Positions 28,270 to 37,460 of a stretch of DNA of 64,000 nucleotides are shown here, piece by piece; the first letter of the stretch is position 1, and the number at the start of each line of letters is the position of its first letter. Made by a program: the position numbers and the translations under genes. The stretch is taken from contig JAFQQE010000006.1 of assembly GCA_017411405.1 (NCBI GenBank), positions 1 to 64,000 on the forward strand. The letters run 5' to 3'. The stretch comes from Bacilli bacterium. GTDB taxonomy: Bacteria; Bacillota_I; Bacilli_A; RF39; UBA660. The notes under the pieces are model-generated. The model was not told the origin of the DNA, made no database searches, and saw only the letters and a program-made list of their open reading frames with translations.

Positions 28270-29018
28270 CATTTTGTTTTCTCTAATACTTTTTTTATAT
28301 ATTCATAGCCTTCTTTTATTTTTTCTTCTATACTTTGATCTTTATTATATATATTTATCAAGTTAGCCATCATACTAGTATTATTATCTTTTATTGTATA
28401 GAAACTATCATAAGCTTTTTCATCTATATTTAATATATTTTTTATTTCTTTAGAATTTAATATTGGATCAGTAACCATTTCACTATATTTCCAAGCCAAA
28501 TATGGAGTGTCATATTCGTATCTTTTGCAATCTGGGTATAGTTCTTTCCATTTATTAAACCACATAAAATGCAGTGTTTCATGAGCAGTAATAGCGATTA
28601 TATCTTTATCATTTAAATTAATTGTTGTTGAAAAACTATACGTATCTAGATATCTAGGACTAACAGGTATTATACCTATAGATGCATATATAATTTTAAT
28701 ATTATCTATTTTAGTATTTAAGTAATTGTATAAAGATTCAAAATAAATATCATTATATTTATTCCAAATTTTATTATATCTTTTTACTTCTTTTTTTATC
28801 GTTTCTTTATTATTTTCATAAACTTTAGTTACGATATTTTCTATAATTTTATATACTTTTTCTTTTGATAAATTATTATCTATATCTTGAAGGGATGGAA
28901 ATAGTTGAATAGTATAATTATGAATATCTAAAGATTCATCTTTTTCAAAATATGACCATTTTATTATTTCTATATTCTCTTCTAATGTCATTTCTCTAAA
29001 TCTTACTTTTGGTAGCAT
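28269..29018 (-). CDS. putative cytoplasmic zinc metallopeptidase (HExxH)
   Basis: 249 aa with no signal sequence. The motif IITAHETLHFMWF contains HExxH (HETLH), and a downstream WKYSEMVTDPIL supplies a possible third ligand Glu, as in gluzincins. The N-terminal half is helical and acidic. No substrate can be named. ATG follows AAAAGGGTGATTAA. Confidence 0.65.
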   Translation of the reverse strand: MLPKVRFREMTLEENIEIIKWSYFEKDESLDIHNYTIQLFPSLQDIDNNLSKEKVYKIIENIVTKVYENNKETIKKEVKRYNKIWNKYNDIYFESLYNYLNTKIDNIKIIYASIGIIPVSPRYLDTYSFSTTINLNDKDIIAITAHETLHFMWFNKWKELYPDCKRYEYDTPYLAWKYSEMVTDPILNSKEIKNILNIDEKAYDSFYTIKDNNTSMMANLINIYNKDQSIEEKIKEGYEYIKKVLEKTK

Positions 29019-29074
29019 TTAATCACCCTTTTATATTTGTTTTTTTACGATAATTTTTACATAATCTAATATTT

Positions 29075-29155
29075 CTATGAATAAATAATAGCTATAATAA
29101 ATGGAATTAATCCTATAATAAATAAAATTTTCCATGTTAAATTTTTATTTTTCAT
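29075..29155 (-). CDS. 26-aa single-helix membrane peptide
   Basis: Short ORF, MKNKNLTWK then one hydrophobic helix (ILFIIGLIPFIIAIIYS). The ribosome-binding site is weak (AGAAAG). It resembles the front part of small membrane proteins seen in related gut Bacilli, so it may be a shortened member. Coding status uncertain. Confidence 0.3.
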   Translation of the reverse strand: MKNKNLTWKILFIIGLIPFIIAIIYS

Positions 29156-29185
29156 ATTACATACACTTTCTAATCATTTTTTATA

Positions 29186-30025
29186 TTATTCTGTTATTTT
29201 TTTTATTCTTATTTCTCCTCTTGTATGATAATTATTCTTAGAATAAAAATTCTTACCTATTTCATTATAGGCGAATACATCAACAATTATAAATTCACAT
29301 CCAACACTTTTAAAGTACTCTTCCATCTTGTTAATAAGCTTTTGCCCTATACCCTTGCTTCTTGTTTTGTTAGTAACTATTAACTCAGTTATTTCACCTC
29401 TTCTTGGACATTTATAATCTAAATAATCATATTCATCATACGGAGGAATACATCCCATAATAAGCCCAATAGCTTTACCATTTTCAATAGCTAAATAACA
29501 TTTACCGTTATAATTATTTACTTCTTCTAAATCCAATATAGCCTTTTTTTCTCTATATTCTGGATGTAGTTGATCTAAATTATCTTTATCAATAGAAAGA
29601 ATATATTCTTCTAATTCAACTAATAAATCTCTAACATCTTCTAAATATTGTTCATTGTATTCAATAACTTCGACTTCACTATCACAATACAAATATTCAA
29701 ATTCAAATGCAACTATTTGTTTTTGATTCAATTCTTCTCCATATATGTTTTTCATTAATTCTATAAGTTCTTCTTTAGAGTGACCAGGCATCATTCTTTC
29801 GATTTCAAACTTTTCTGTTAATTCATATACATTATCAACAATAGTTTTATTGGTAATTTTTACTTTTACAAATTTACCAACATTTTCCTGATTGTTAAAA
29901 GTAATAATATCTCCTGCTTTTATAGCTTGTGACTTTTCCTTTAATATTCTTACCTCAATATTTTTCATTCCAGATATCATCCAGTTATATACATCATTAA
30001 TTATATTATAAGAATATTCTCTCAT
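29186..30025 (-). CDS. ASCH domain fused to GNAT acetyltransferase
   Basis: 279 aa. Residues 1-110 match an ASCH fold (KNIEVRILKEKSQAIKAGD, then ITFNNQ and TEKFEIERMMPG), which binds RNA or modified nucleosides. Residues 120-279 are a GNAT domain with GEITELIVTNKTRSKGIG acetyl-CoA site and FYSKNNYH. The two are one continuous frame. It may acetylate an RNA-linked substrate, but that is inference. Next upstream is an HD-domain gene in the same direction. Confidence 0.82.
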   Translation of the reverse strand: MREYSYNIINDVYNWMISGMKNIEVRILKEKSQAIKAGDIITFNNQENVGKFVKVKITNKTIVDNVYELTEKFEIERMMPGHSKEELIELMKNIYGEELNQKQIVAFEFEYLYCDSEVEVIEYNEQYLEDVRDLLVELEEYILSIDKDNLDQLHPEYREKKAILDLEEVNNYNGKCYLAIENGKAIGLIMGCIPPYDEYDYLDYKCPRRGEITELIVTNKTRSKGIGQKLINKMEEYFKSVGCEFIIVDVFAYNEIGKNFYSKNNYHTRGEIRIKKITE

Positions 30026-30047
30026 TTTCTAACCTCCAATCAATATT

Positions 30048-30608
30048 TTATTCTCCCAATACTATCTCACAAATTTCTTTGTATCTTGATTCAAATAATT
30101 TTCTCGTCTTATCACTTAAATCATTATAATCTTTTTCAAAACATTCTCTCATCCATGTTCTAACATCGTTTAATTTAACATTATTTCTATTAAAGGCTGA
30201 ATTAAATAACATTGGAATATTGTCAAAGTGAGCTAATATATCTGCATCACATACACACAATTCTTCTAAGTTAGTTGCATTTTTACAACTCCTATGATTT
30301 AAAATGCATCCTATGACCTTTTCTATTATGTCTTTTGGAAAGTTATATTTTTCCAATAGTTCTTTAGCTAATTCTGCACCATTTGTATGATGGCCTTTTC
30401 TATCACCTACTTGCTTTATCAAAGCAATATCATGTAATAATGCTCCTAACTCAACAATTGTTCTGTCTGCTTTATATATTTCTGATAACCTGATAGCTTC
30501 TTTATATACATATTTTATATGTTCATTCCAAAAATCATAATGATCATCAGAATTATTTTTATAAATTTCTATTTCGTTTAATATTTCCTGTTTTATTTTG
30601 TTAATCAT
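30048..30608 (-). CDS. HD-domain metal-dependent phosphohydrolase
   Basis: 186 aa. H-HD-D pattern: FWNEHIKYV, ELGALLHDIALI, then HHTNGAE and CDADILAHFDN. It belongs to the small single-domain HD hydrolases that act on nucleotides or phosphoesters. Start ATG 30608 (MINKIK) behind AGGAAG; the upstream in-frame GTG lies at the ribosome-binding site. It probably shares a transcript with the ASCH-GNAT gene. Confidence 0.85.
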   Translation of the reverse strand: MINKIKQEILNEIEIYKNNSDDHYDFWNEHIKYVYKEAIRLSEIYKADRTIVELGALLHDIALIKQVGDRKGHHTNGAELAKELLEKYNFPKDIIEKVIGCILNHRSCKNATNLEELCVCDADILAHFDNIPMLFNSAFNRNNVKLNDVRTWMRECFEKDYNDLSDKTRKLFESRYKEICEIVLGE

Positions 30609-30737
30609 TAGTATCACTTCCTATATATAATTATAACACATGTTTTGTTATTCTCTTTTTCTCAATTGAATTTTAGATTAAAATAGTTCTAAAACAGTTC
30701 TAATCGTTATTTTTGGTATTTTTTTGATAAAAAGAAA

Positions 30738-30768
30738 AACCCCGTTTCTATGTCCAAGAAACGGGGTT
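30738..30768 (-). terminator. strong terminator ending the ABC/beta-helix unit
   Basis: Perfect 12-base GC-rich stem (AACCCCGTTTCT with AGAAACGGGGTT) and a seven-base loop, followed on the minus strand by TTTCTTTTT. Confidence 0.93.
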
Positions 30769-30801
30769 CATATCATTTTCTATCTTCTTAATAAATAAAT
30801 T

Positions 30802-31005
30802 TTATCGTGGTGGCATTTGCATATCGCCAGTTGGCTTTTCAGGTGGTTCTCCCATATTTCCTTCAGGTCGTTGCATTTGTCCATTTGGAGAAAAATTTTC
30901 AATATTTTTATTGCCATTTGGTTTATTAAAAATTAGAAATACTAAAGTCATAACAATTGCTCCTGTTAGAACACCAATTATAAATGTTAAAATTCTATTT
31001 TTCAC
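30802..31005 (-). CDS. small membrane protein with Pro/Gly/Met-rich tail
   Basis: 67 aa: one membrane helix (residues 7-28) then an extracellular tail rich in Pro, Gly, Met and Asn (NGQMQRPEGNMGEPPEK and GDMQMPPR). Last gene of the ABC-transporter/beta-helix unit. Similar Gly/Pro/Met-rich inserts appear in the permease and in the sensor kinase of the same locus, suggesting a common ligand or contact. Function unknown. Confidence 0.65.
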   Translation of the reverse strand: MKNRILTFIIGVLTGAIVMTLVFLIFNKPNGNKNIENFSPNGQMQRPEGNMGEPPEKPTGDMQMPPR

Positions 31006-31018
31006 TGTATCCCTCCAA

Positions 31019-32059
31019 TTAATCTATAGCCTTACTATATTCGGTTTTTTCTCCATCCACATATATATAATATGTTCCTGTTGATAATTCTGAATTGCTT
31101 ATTACTAATGTTTTAAAATCTTCATCAGCAGTAAATGAAGCTATTTCATTATCTTTTGAATCCTTTAAACTAATTTTTGAATCTTTACTTATTTTTGAAT
31201 TTAAAGTAAAACTCACATATTTTTGTTGTGAAGATTTATCAGGATTTTGAAGCATATCAGAACCTAATGCAATAACTTCGCCACCATTAATTTCAAAACT
31301 TCCATCCGTATCAATTCCAGCATCTCCACCAATTGAAGAACCTATTGTATATACTTTTCCACCATTAATAATTAAATTTTTATTTGAATCAATTCCATCT
31401 CCACTAGCTTTAATATAAATATTACCATCATTAATTGTAATAGTACCACCAATATCTCCACCTGCATTTAATCCATCATCTGCTGATTCAATATATATTT
31501 CTCCTCCATTTATAGTAATATCATTATCTGTAGTTGCAATTCCTTCTCCTTCTTCTTGATTGCCATAAACATACAACTTTCCTTCACCTTGAATTGTAAG
31601 TTTACCACTTGAATAAATACAACCATCATATTCACTTGACCCTTTATCTTTTAATGTACTTGTTGTTCCTGATGGTAAATTAATAACTAATTCTCCAGTA
31701 TTTATATTAGCAATAGAAGCTGTAATTTCACTATTTATAGTTACATTATTTAAATTCAATATAACTTTTTCTGTTGAATTAACAATTAAAGAATATTCAA
31801 AACTTCCTGAAATATTATATTCTCCACCTTTAGTTATATTAATATTACTTTCATAGTTATTTAAGTTAATATTTTCTTCGTTTATTGTATCACCATTATC
31901 TACATCATCTTTTGATGTTTCTTTTTCTACTTCTTCTTCCATAGGAGCAAACATATTATTTCTATTATTATTTTCTTTAAATAAGGTAAATACTAATATA
32001 CCTAAAACAATACTTAATATAACTATAATTATTAATTGTACTTTTGTTTCTTTCTTCAT
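31019..32059 (-). CDS. Cthe_2159-type extracellular beta-helix protein (PF14262)
   Basis: 346 aa. N-terminal membrane anchor (8-27), an acidic spacer, then repeated beta-strand turns such as INGGEIYIESADDGLNAGG, ITINDGNIYIKASGDGID and INGGKVYTIGSS, typical of the parallel beta-helix family (PF14262), a pectin-binding fold first described in Clostridium. A cell-surface carbohydrate-binding role is likely. It is cotranscribed with the ABC genes. Confidence 0.85.
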   Translation of the reverse strand: MKKETKVQLIIIVILSIVLGILVFTLFKENNNRNNMFAPMEEEVEKETSKDDVDNGDTINEENINLNNYESNINITKGGEYNISGSFEYSLIVNSTEKVILNLNNVTINSEITASIANINTGELVINLPSGTTSTLKDKGSSEYDGCIYSSGKLTIQGEGKLYVYGNQEEGEGIATTDNDITINGGEIYIESADDGLNAGGDIGGTITINDGNIYIKASGDGIDSNKNLIINGGKVYTIGSSIGGDAGIDTDGSFEINGGEVIALGSDMLQNPDKSSQQKYVSFTLNSKISKDSKISLKDSKDNEIASFTADEDFKTLVISNSELSTGTYYIYVDGEKTEYSKAID

Positions 32060-32113
32060 ACAATTCCTCTTTCTATTATTAATTATAATATATATTTACA
32101 AAAATATAATTAA

Positions 32114-32815
32114 TTATTTTACTTTTTTTAAATCATATATTTCATCAACTATCTCACAGACATTAGGAGAATGAGTTACTATAATTACACATTTGCCTTC
32201 TTCATGGGCTAGTTTCTTGAATATATCCAATATTTCACTTTCAGTTTGTTTATCCAAGTTTCCTGTTGGTTCATCGGCTACTATCATTTTAGGATTATAT
32301 GATAAACTTCTAGCAATTGCAACTCTTTGTTGTTCCCCACCTGATAATCTTAAAACTCTACGATCGGCATAATCTGATTTTAATCCAACACTTTCCATAA
32401 GTTCTATTGCTTTTTGTTTTTTATTATCAATCTTTTGTCCACTTGCATCCAAAGAAAGAATTATATTTTCACTTGCTGTCATATAAGGTAGTAAATTATA
32501 ACTTTGAAATACAATACCGATTTGACTATTTCTATAAGTATCTAAATTAATATCTTTTAAATCTTTACCATCAAATAAAATAGTTCCCTCAGTACATCTT
32601 TCCAATCCACTAATTAGAGAAAGTAATGTAGTTTTACCGCTACCACTTCTTCCTCTAATAGCATATATTTTCCCTTTTTCAAAATCATAACTAATATTCT
32701 TTATTGCATATTCATCACTTGTAGCATCACTATATTGATAACTAGCATTTTGAATACTTAATATTACATTATCTTTAATATCTATTTTTTTATTTTCCTT
32801 TATTTTTTTTGCCAT
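32114..32815 (-). CDS. ABC transporter ATPase, MacB/LolD type
   Basis: 233 aa. Walker A GRSGSGKTTLLS, Q-loop VFQSYNLLPY, signature RLSGGEQQRVAIARSL, Walker B MIVADEPTGNLD and switch His in VTHSPN. It is the ATPase partner of the FtsX-type permease, one base apart. Confidence 0.95.
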   Translation of the reverse strand: MAKKIKENKKIDIKDNVILSIQNASYQYSDATSDEYAIKNISYDFEKGKIYAIRGRSGSGKTTLLSLISGLERCTEGTILFDGKDLKDINLDTYRNSQIGIVFQSYNLLPYMTASENIILSLDASGQKIDNKKQKAIELMESVGLKSDYADRRVLRLSGGEQQRVAIARSLSYNPKMIVADEPTGNLDKQTESEILDIFKKLAHEEGKCVIIVTHSPNVCEIVDEIYDLKKVK

Positions 32816-32816
32816 G

Positions 32817-34301
32817 TTAAGACCTCTCTTTCAATATTGTAAGTGGTGAGAATCTTTGAATACTTATCATTGATGCTAAACTACTAACAAAAACTAATGA
32901 AAGTCCAATAACAAGTAATTCTAATATAACTGTTATATTTACAACTGCATCAATTGAATCATACGCTTGAATATTAGGTGTACCTGACATTTTGTTGAAA
33001 TCCGGCATATTTCCACCACGATTTCCTCCACTACCATCTGGTCTTTCTCCCATACCACCAAAATTATTTTTCATTTGTTCTGATGAATTAGTAGAACTTT
33101 CTATTTCACTTGATAATAGCGAGTTACTTACAGGTTTTGACATTGTTGCACCAACACCTGCACCAATTATTAAAGCAACAAATGCAACTACTAATAATTC
33201 TGATGCAAATTGCATAGTTAATTTTAATTTACTAATACCAATTGTTCTAAATACACCAATTTCATATTTTCTTTCTCTAATATTTATCATATTAAGAATA
33301 AATAATACAACTCCACCAATCAATAATGTAATAATTAAGAATGTTGTTGCAAATGATTTAACATTTTTAACTGATGTAACTGCAGCTTCTGCTGTTTCTT
33401 GATTAGTTTGAACTACATAAGTTTCATCTAAACCTTTTTCATAAAAGTCACTTTGAATTGCTTCTGCATTTTCGTAATCATCTATTATGAAAGTAGGATT
33501 AATAGAACCTTTTATACTATCATTAGAATTATCAATATTAACTAAAGCATTTGCATTTGTTACTATTGTATTTGCAGAATTAGAAAACATACTCATCATA
33601 GAATCAACGGACTTTTCATTATCTTCAAATATACCTATAATTTCAAATTCATAAGTATTTCCATCTTCATCTTCTAATTTAATTTTATCGTTTAAAACTA
33701 ATTCATTATAATCTGCTAATTCTTTATTTATAAACACATAATTACCATCAAATGCAATATCCCAAGCATTATCTCTTATCTCACTCATTGTATATGTACC
33801 ATTTATAAATTCACTCATAGATTCAATAGAACTATAGCCATTTAAAGTGAAATCTAATGAATTTTTATTTTGCCCTTTACCATTAGGTCTTCCACCAAAT
33901 CCTCCTGGTTGTGATTCTGTTTCTATTTCAGCTTTTTCAATACTATTGCCATTTAATGAAAAACTATAAGTATAATAATAACTTTCAATATGATCGTTTT
34001 CAGCAAATGTTGCCACATCATCAACTGAATATGATGCAATATTTTCAAACTTTTCTTTCGCTTGTTCTCTTCCTTCTTCACCATTAGTATCAAAATCTTT
34101 CATCATTTGTTTTCTATCAAATGATAATGTTAATTCTTTTTGATAAGAATTACTATAAGAATTAATTAAATCTGATGCTGTATTATTAATTGCAAGTGTT
34201 ATGGTACAAGCACAAGCAATAACTAAAATAATAGCACCTATTAGAATATTTCTTCCTTTATTTCTAGTAATAGAAATCCATGCATTTTTAAATATGAACA
34301 T
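32817..34301 (-). CDS. FtsX/MacB-like ABC permease with Gly/Pro-rich inserts
   Basis: 494 aa. One N-terminal helix, a large extracellular domain, then three helices near the C-terminus (about 318-340, 366-390 and 455-480), the MacB layout. Two low-complexity inserts, GGFGGRPNGKGQNKNS in the large domain and FGGMGERPDGSGGNRGG in the later loop, resemble the tail of the small 67-aa protein. MacB-type transporters work mechanically on extracellular ligands rather than carrying them through the membrane. Preceded by AAAGGAGGAAC. Confidence 0.9.
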   Translation of the reverse strand: MFIFKNAWISITRNKGRNILIGAIILVIACACTITLAINNTASDLINSYSNSYQKELTLSFDRKQMMKDFDTNGEEGREQAKEKFENIASYSVDDVATFAENDHIESYYYTYSFSLNGNSIEKAEIETESQPGGFGGRPNGKGQNKNSLDFTLNGYSSIESMSEFINGTYTMSEIRDNAWDIAFDGNYVFINKELADYNELVLNDKIKLEDEDGNTYEFEIIGIFEDNEKSVDSMMSMFSNSANTIVTNANALVNIDNSNDSIKGSINPTFIIDDYENAEAIQSDFYEKGLDETYVVQTNQETAEAAVTSVKNVKSFATTFLIITLLIGGVVLFILNMINIRERKYEIGVFRTIGISKLKLTMQFASELLVVAFVALIIGAGVGATMSKPVSNSLLSSEIESSTNSSEQMKNNFGGMGERPDGSGGNRGGNMPDFNKMSGTPNIQAYDSIDAVVNITVILELLVIGLSLVFVSSLASMISIQRFSPLTILKERS

Positions 34302-34359
34302 TTTGTTCCTCCTTTATTTTCTTGATTTCACATTAATTCTATAACTTAAATATTAAAAA

Positions 34360-34387
34360 AACATTAAAATCATACAACTTTAATGTT
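34360..34387 (-). terminator. terminator after the two-component genes
   Basis: Minus strand: AACATTAAA, loop, TTTAATGTT, then Ts. It separates the regulator/kinase unit from the ABC unit. Confidence 0.85.
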
Positions 34388-35606
34388 ATTTTTGTTTAAA
34401 TGTTACTCTGAAAGTAGTGAAATTATCTTTAGAAAATGCTTTTATTTGTCCATCATGGTTATTTATTAGATTTTTTGCAATAGCAAGTCCTAAACCATAT
34501 CTATTTGAATCTCTATTTCTTGATTTATCACTACGATAAAATCTTTCAAATATTTTATCACATTCATCAGTAGGTATATCTTTTCCATTATTGATAATAT
34601 CTAATACTATATTATTCTTATCTTTATATAAATTAACTTTTATTACACTATTTTTATAACTATGTTTTATAGCGTTATCAATTAGAATACTTACAACTTC
34701 ATCAATTTCGATTTTGCTACATTTTAACATTATGCCTTTTTCAATTTGTGTTTCAATATTAACATTATTTTCAAATGCCAAACTTTCAAAAACTAATGCT
34801 CTTTTTTCTACTATTTTAGTTAAATTATTTATTGTATATGATTCTTTATTAGTTCCACTTTCAGATTTAGATAAATCTAATAACTTGGTAATTAAATTAT
34901 TCATTCTATCAGACTCTGATTTCATATTGTTAATGTATTTCTCATTTTTCTTATTTACTTCTATACAATCAATACTAGCCATCATAACTGCAAGTGGTGT
35001 TTTAAGTTCATGTGAAGCATCTGCGATAAATTCTTTTTGCTTATTAAATGTTTCTGCTACAGGATCAGTAATCCACTTTGTAATTTTCTTTGATACATAA
35101 TATACTAATAATTCAGATAATCCTAATATAAGAATTGAAATTAAAAGTAAGGATGATAATCTATATCTAATATTTGATGTATCTACGATAACTAAATATT
35201 CTCCTGATTGAAAGTTGTAGGATATATCACTAAAATATAATGAATTTATTTTAATATTACTATCATAATTATTTGAAATTATCTTATTTGCTTTATTTAT
35301 TATATTATTATCCATTCCATTTTCATTGTGACTTATTTGGTGCATTATATTGTTGTTTCTATCTAATATGAAAGTATAAAAATCATAATCCATTATTATT
35401 TTATTATTTAAATCATCAAAATTTTGATTAAGAGGTTTTCTATTTGGATGTCCACCAACCATCATATTCATTCTTGTTAGATTTGTTTTTATTCCATTAT
35501 ATTCTTTACGATAACTTTGAACATTAAAAACTATTATTGACACCATTATAAATAAAGAAATAATTGAGAATATTGTATAAAAAGTTTTCTTCTCTAATTT
35601 TTCCAT
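34386..35606 (-). CDS. sensor histidine kinase
   Basis: 406 aa, two membrane helices (about 11-32 and 147-168) framing an extracellular sensor with MMVGGHPNRKPLNQNF. H-box DASHELKTPLAVM, N-box DNAIKHSYKN, then DIINNGKDIP, FERFYRSDKSR and GLGLAIAKNL complete the HisKA/HATPase core. It follows its response regulator with no gap. Confidence 0.95.
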   Translation of the reverse strand: MEKLEKKTFYTIFSIISLFIMVSIIVFNVQSYRKEYNGIKTNLTRMNMMVGGHPNRKPLNQNFDDLNNKIIMDYDFYTFILDRNNNIMHQISHNENGMDNNIINKANKIISNNYDSNIKINSLYFSDISYNFQSGEYLVIVDTSNIRYRLSSLLLISILILGLSELLVYYVSKKITKWITDPVAETFNKQKEFIADASHELKTPLAVMMASIDCIEVNKKNEKYINNMKSESDRMNNLITKLLDLSKSESGTNKESYTINNLTKIVEKRALVFESLAFENNVNIETQIEKGIMLKCSKIEIDEVVSILIDNAIKHSYKNSVIKVNLYKDKNNIVLDIINNGKDIPTDECDKIFERFYRSDKSRNRDSNRYGLGLAIAKNLINNHDGQIKAFSKDNFTTFRVTFKQK

Positions 35607-36296
35607 TTATACCTCCAACTTATAGCCCATGCCTCTAATAGCTTTAATAGTTACATCTGAATCAATTATTTTTAATTTCTTTCTGACAAAAGATAAATAT
35701 GCTTCTAGATTGTTGGATTCAAAGTAATTATCAATTCCCCATATTTTATCATAAATTTGTTCTTTAGATATTATTTGATTTGAGTTATTCATTAAGTATT
35801 CTAATATCATCAACTCTTTGTATGATACATTTATTGATTCATTGTTTTTAGTACATGTAATAGTAGATGTCCTTACATTTAATTCTATATCTCCAAATTT
35901 TAAAATATCTTTATTTATGTTTTTTTCATTACTTCTCAATTGGACGTTTACTCTAGCAATTAATTCTTCCATATGAAAAGGTTTAGTTATATAATCATTT
36001 GCACCTTTTTCAAATCCTATTAATTTATCATCAAGTGATGACTTTGCTGTTAGCATGATTACTTTTGTATCTATATTGTTATTTCTAATCTCTTTTAGTA
36101 TTTCTATACCATTAACTTTTGGTAGCATTATATCTAATATAATAAGGTCATAAATATCACTTAAGGCTTTATCTAATCCCTCTTCGCCATCTAAAGATAT
36201 ATCAACATTATATTTCTCTTTTCTTAATTTTGTTGCAATAATATCTGCTAAACTAAATTCATCTTCAACAACTAATATTCTCAAAGTAATCACCAC
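35607..36296 (-). CDS. OmpR-family response regulator
   Basis: 229 aa. Receiver domain with phosphorylated Asp in YDLIILDIMLPKVNG and Lys in YITKPFHMEE, then a winged-helix DNA-binding domain (KELMILEYLMNNSN and VSYKE). Pairs with the sensor kinase next to it and probably controls the ABC unit. Starts behind GGTGATTACTTTG. Confidence 0.95.
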   Translation of the reverse strand: MVITLRILVVEDEFSLADIIATKLRKEKYNVDISLDGEEGLDKALSDIYDLIILDIMLPKVNGIEILKEIRNNNIDTKVIMLTAKSSLDDKLIGFEKGANDYITKPFHMEELIARVNVQLRSNEKNINKDILKFGDIELNVRTSTITCTKNNESINVSYKELMILEYLMNNSNQIISKEQIYDKIWGIDNYFESNNLEAYLSFVRKKLKIIDSDVTIKAIRGMGYKLEV

Positions 36297-36369
36297 CTAA
36301 CTTATTATAAAAACTTAAAATTAAAGAAAGATTAAAATTTTTATGTATAGTTATATTATAACATGAAAA

Positions 36370-36394
36370 AAGTAAATCATTAATTGATCTACTT
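36370..36394 (-). terminator. terminator after the 160-aa membrane gene
   Basis: Minus strand: AAGTAGATCA, six-base loop, TGATTTACTT with one mismatch, then TTTT. Confidence 0.7.
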
Positions 36395-36410
36395 TATAAA
36401 TTATTCTTTT

Positions 36411-36893
36411 TCAAACTACTTTACTCATTACTAAAGCAATAATTAGAGCAATTATTGCAAACCCAACAATAGTTCCTATCCATTTAAATATTTTCATTTT
36501 TTTAGGTATATAAGGTTTTAATTCTTCAGTATTAGGTATATCCCAGGCTTTTGTATGTTCTACCCAGTACCAATCAACAAAAAATCTATCAAATAATCCC
36601 ATTATATACATAACTAATAAACTTTGAATAAATATTTCATCAAATTCTTTTGCACCATTTATATAACAAACCATTAATGGTACTAAAACAAAACATGGTA
36701 AATATAAAATTATAATCGAAATAATTGTTTGTTTTTTTATTTCTTTTTGAGTAGTATATCCTAACTTAATCGCTTTTTCTTGAACATCTTTTTCATAGAA
36801 TACTGTAAACTTTTCCGGACCATTTGCTATACCCATAACACAAAATATCAAAAGTATAAAACATAATACAATACCTTCCATTAAAATCAGCAT
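36411..36893 (-). CDS. conserved membrane protein, unknown function
   Basis: 160 aa, about four membrane segments. The stretch DRFFVDWYWVEHTKAWDIP between helices 3 and 4 is a recognisable family trait of a Bacillota membrane family with no assigned role. Start ATG 36893 follows AGAGGTGAT. It is the last chromosomal gene before the element. Confidence 0.6.
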   Translation of the reverse strand: MLILMEGIVLCFILLIFCVMGIANGPEKFTVFYEKDVQEKAIKLGYTTQKEIKKQTIISIIILYLPCFVLVPLMVCYINGAKEFDEIFIQSLLVMYIMGLFDRFFVDWYWVEHTKAWDIPNTEELKPYIPKKMKIFKWIGTIVGFAIIALIIALVMSKVV

Positions 36894-37050
36894 TAAAATC
36901 ACCTCTTTAACAAAATACTATTTATCTATTAAATCTATTATACTACAAAATTATTCCTTTTTATTATCTATCTTATATTTTCCCTTATTTTCCCTATTTA
37001 AAATAAGTGAATCTAAAATGGATCTAAAGTCATTTTTTAGATAATTTTAT

Positions 37051-37099
37051 GCAAAAGAAAAACTCGCGTTTTCCCTTTATTTACTTGGGTTTGCGAGTT
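37051..37099 (-). terminator. terminator at the end of the SEC-C remnant
   Basis: Minus strand: AACTCGC ... GCGAGTT (37061-37099, with an inner CCC/GGG pair) followed by TTTTTCTTTT. Confidence 0.7.
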
Positions 37100-37157
37100 G
37101 TTTTCCACAACATTGTTTATATTTTTTACCACTTCCACATGTTCATCCTTTTTCAGT
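37077..37157 (-). pseudogene. SEC-C zinc motif remnant, frameshifted
   Basis: The minus strand reads CGSGKKYKQCCGKQLANPSK and then a stop, the end of a SEC-C (SecA C-terminal zinc) motif, normally (D/E)PCPCGSGKKYKKCCG. Just upstream LKKDE is in another frame; restoring about seven bases there would join them as KDEPCPCGSG. Either a small deletion frameshifted it or the element boundary falls here. No upstream coding part remains in this window. Confidence 0.6.
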
Positions 37158-37161
37158 ACAT

Positions 37162-37251
37162 ATAATACTATGAAATATATATAGTATTATAAGTTTTTCA
37201 AGGTTTAAAAGGTCTAAACCGTTTTGGTACAAATGGTACATATAGTATTAT
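37162..37251. repeat. inverted and direct repeats near the left end of the element
   Basis: A perfect 10-base inverted repeat ATAATACTAT (37162-37171) / ATAGTATTAT (37181-37190) is followed by another copy of TATAGTATTAT at 37241-37251. Between them lie GGTTTA/TAAACC (37203-37220) and paired GGTAC elements. Such clustering near an integrase gene suggests an attachment region or integrase/excisionase binding sites; the exact core cannot be set without the other end. Confidence 0.45.
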
Positions 37252-37460
37252 TTTTACTATATGTTTTTTGGTTCATGAGCACAAAATGTGCACAATGTTC
37301 CCATTCGCCTTCTCTAAAAACAAAAATTATTCTAGTATATTCAAAATATACTGCTGAATAAATTATACTATAATTTTAAAAAATAAGCAACATACCGAAC
37401 TAAACGGATAAAGAAATATATACCAACAAAAAAGAGAAAAGGAGAAAGTTATTTAAAGTT
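37252..37460. other. non-coding stretch between attachment-like repeats and integrase gene
   Basis: No ORF or RNA gene is seen. It contains a small GCACA-AAA-TGTGC hairpin around 37278-37292 and then AT-rich sequence leading into the 3' end of the integrase gene. It probably belongs to the element end. Confidence 0.4.

Noticed and set aside
37077-37157. 3' end of secA
   Set aside because: Only the SEC-C motif is present; it is common in many proteins and there is no SecA sequence upstream.
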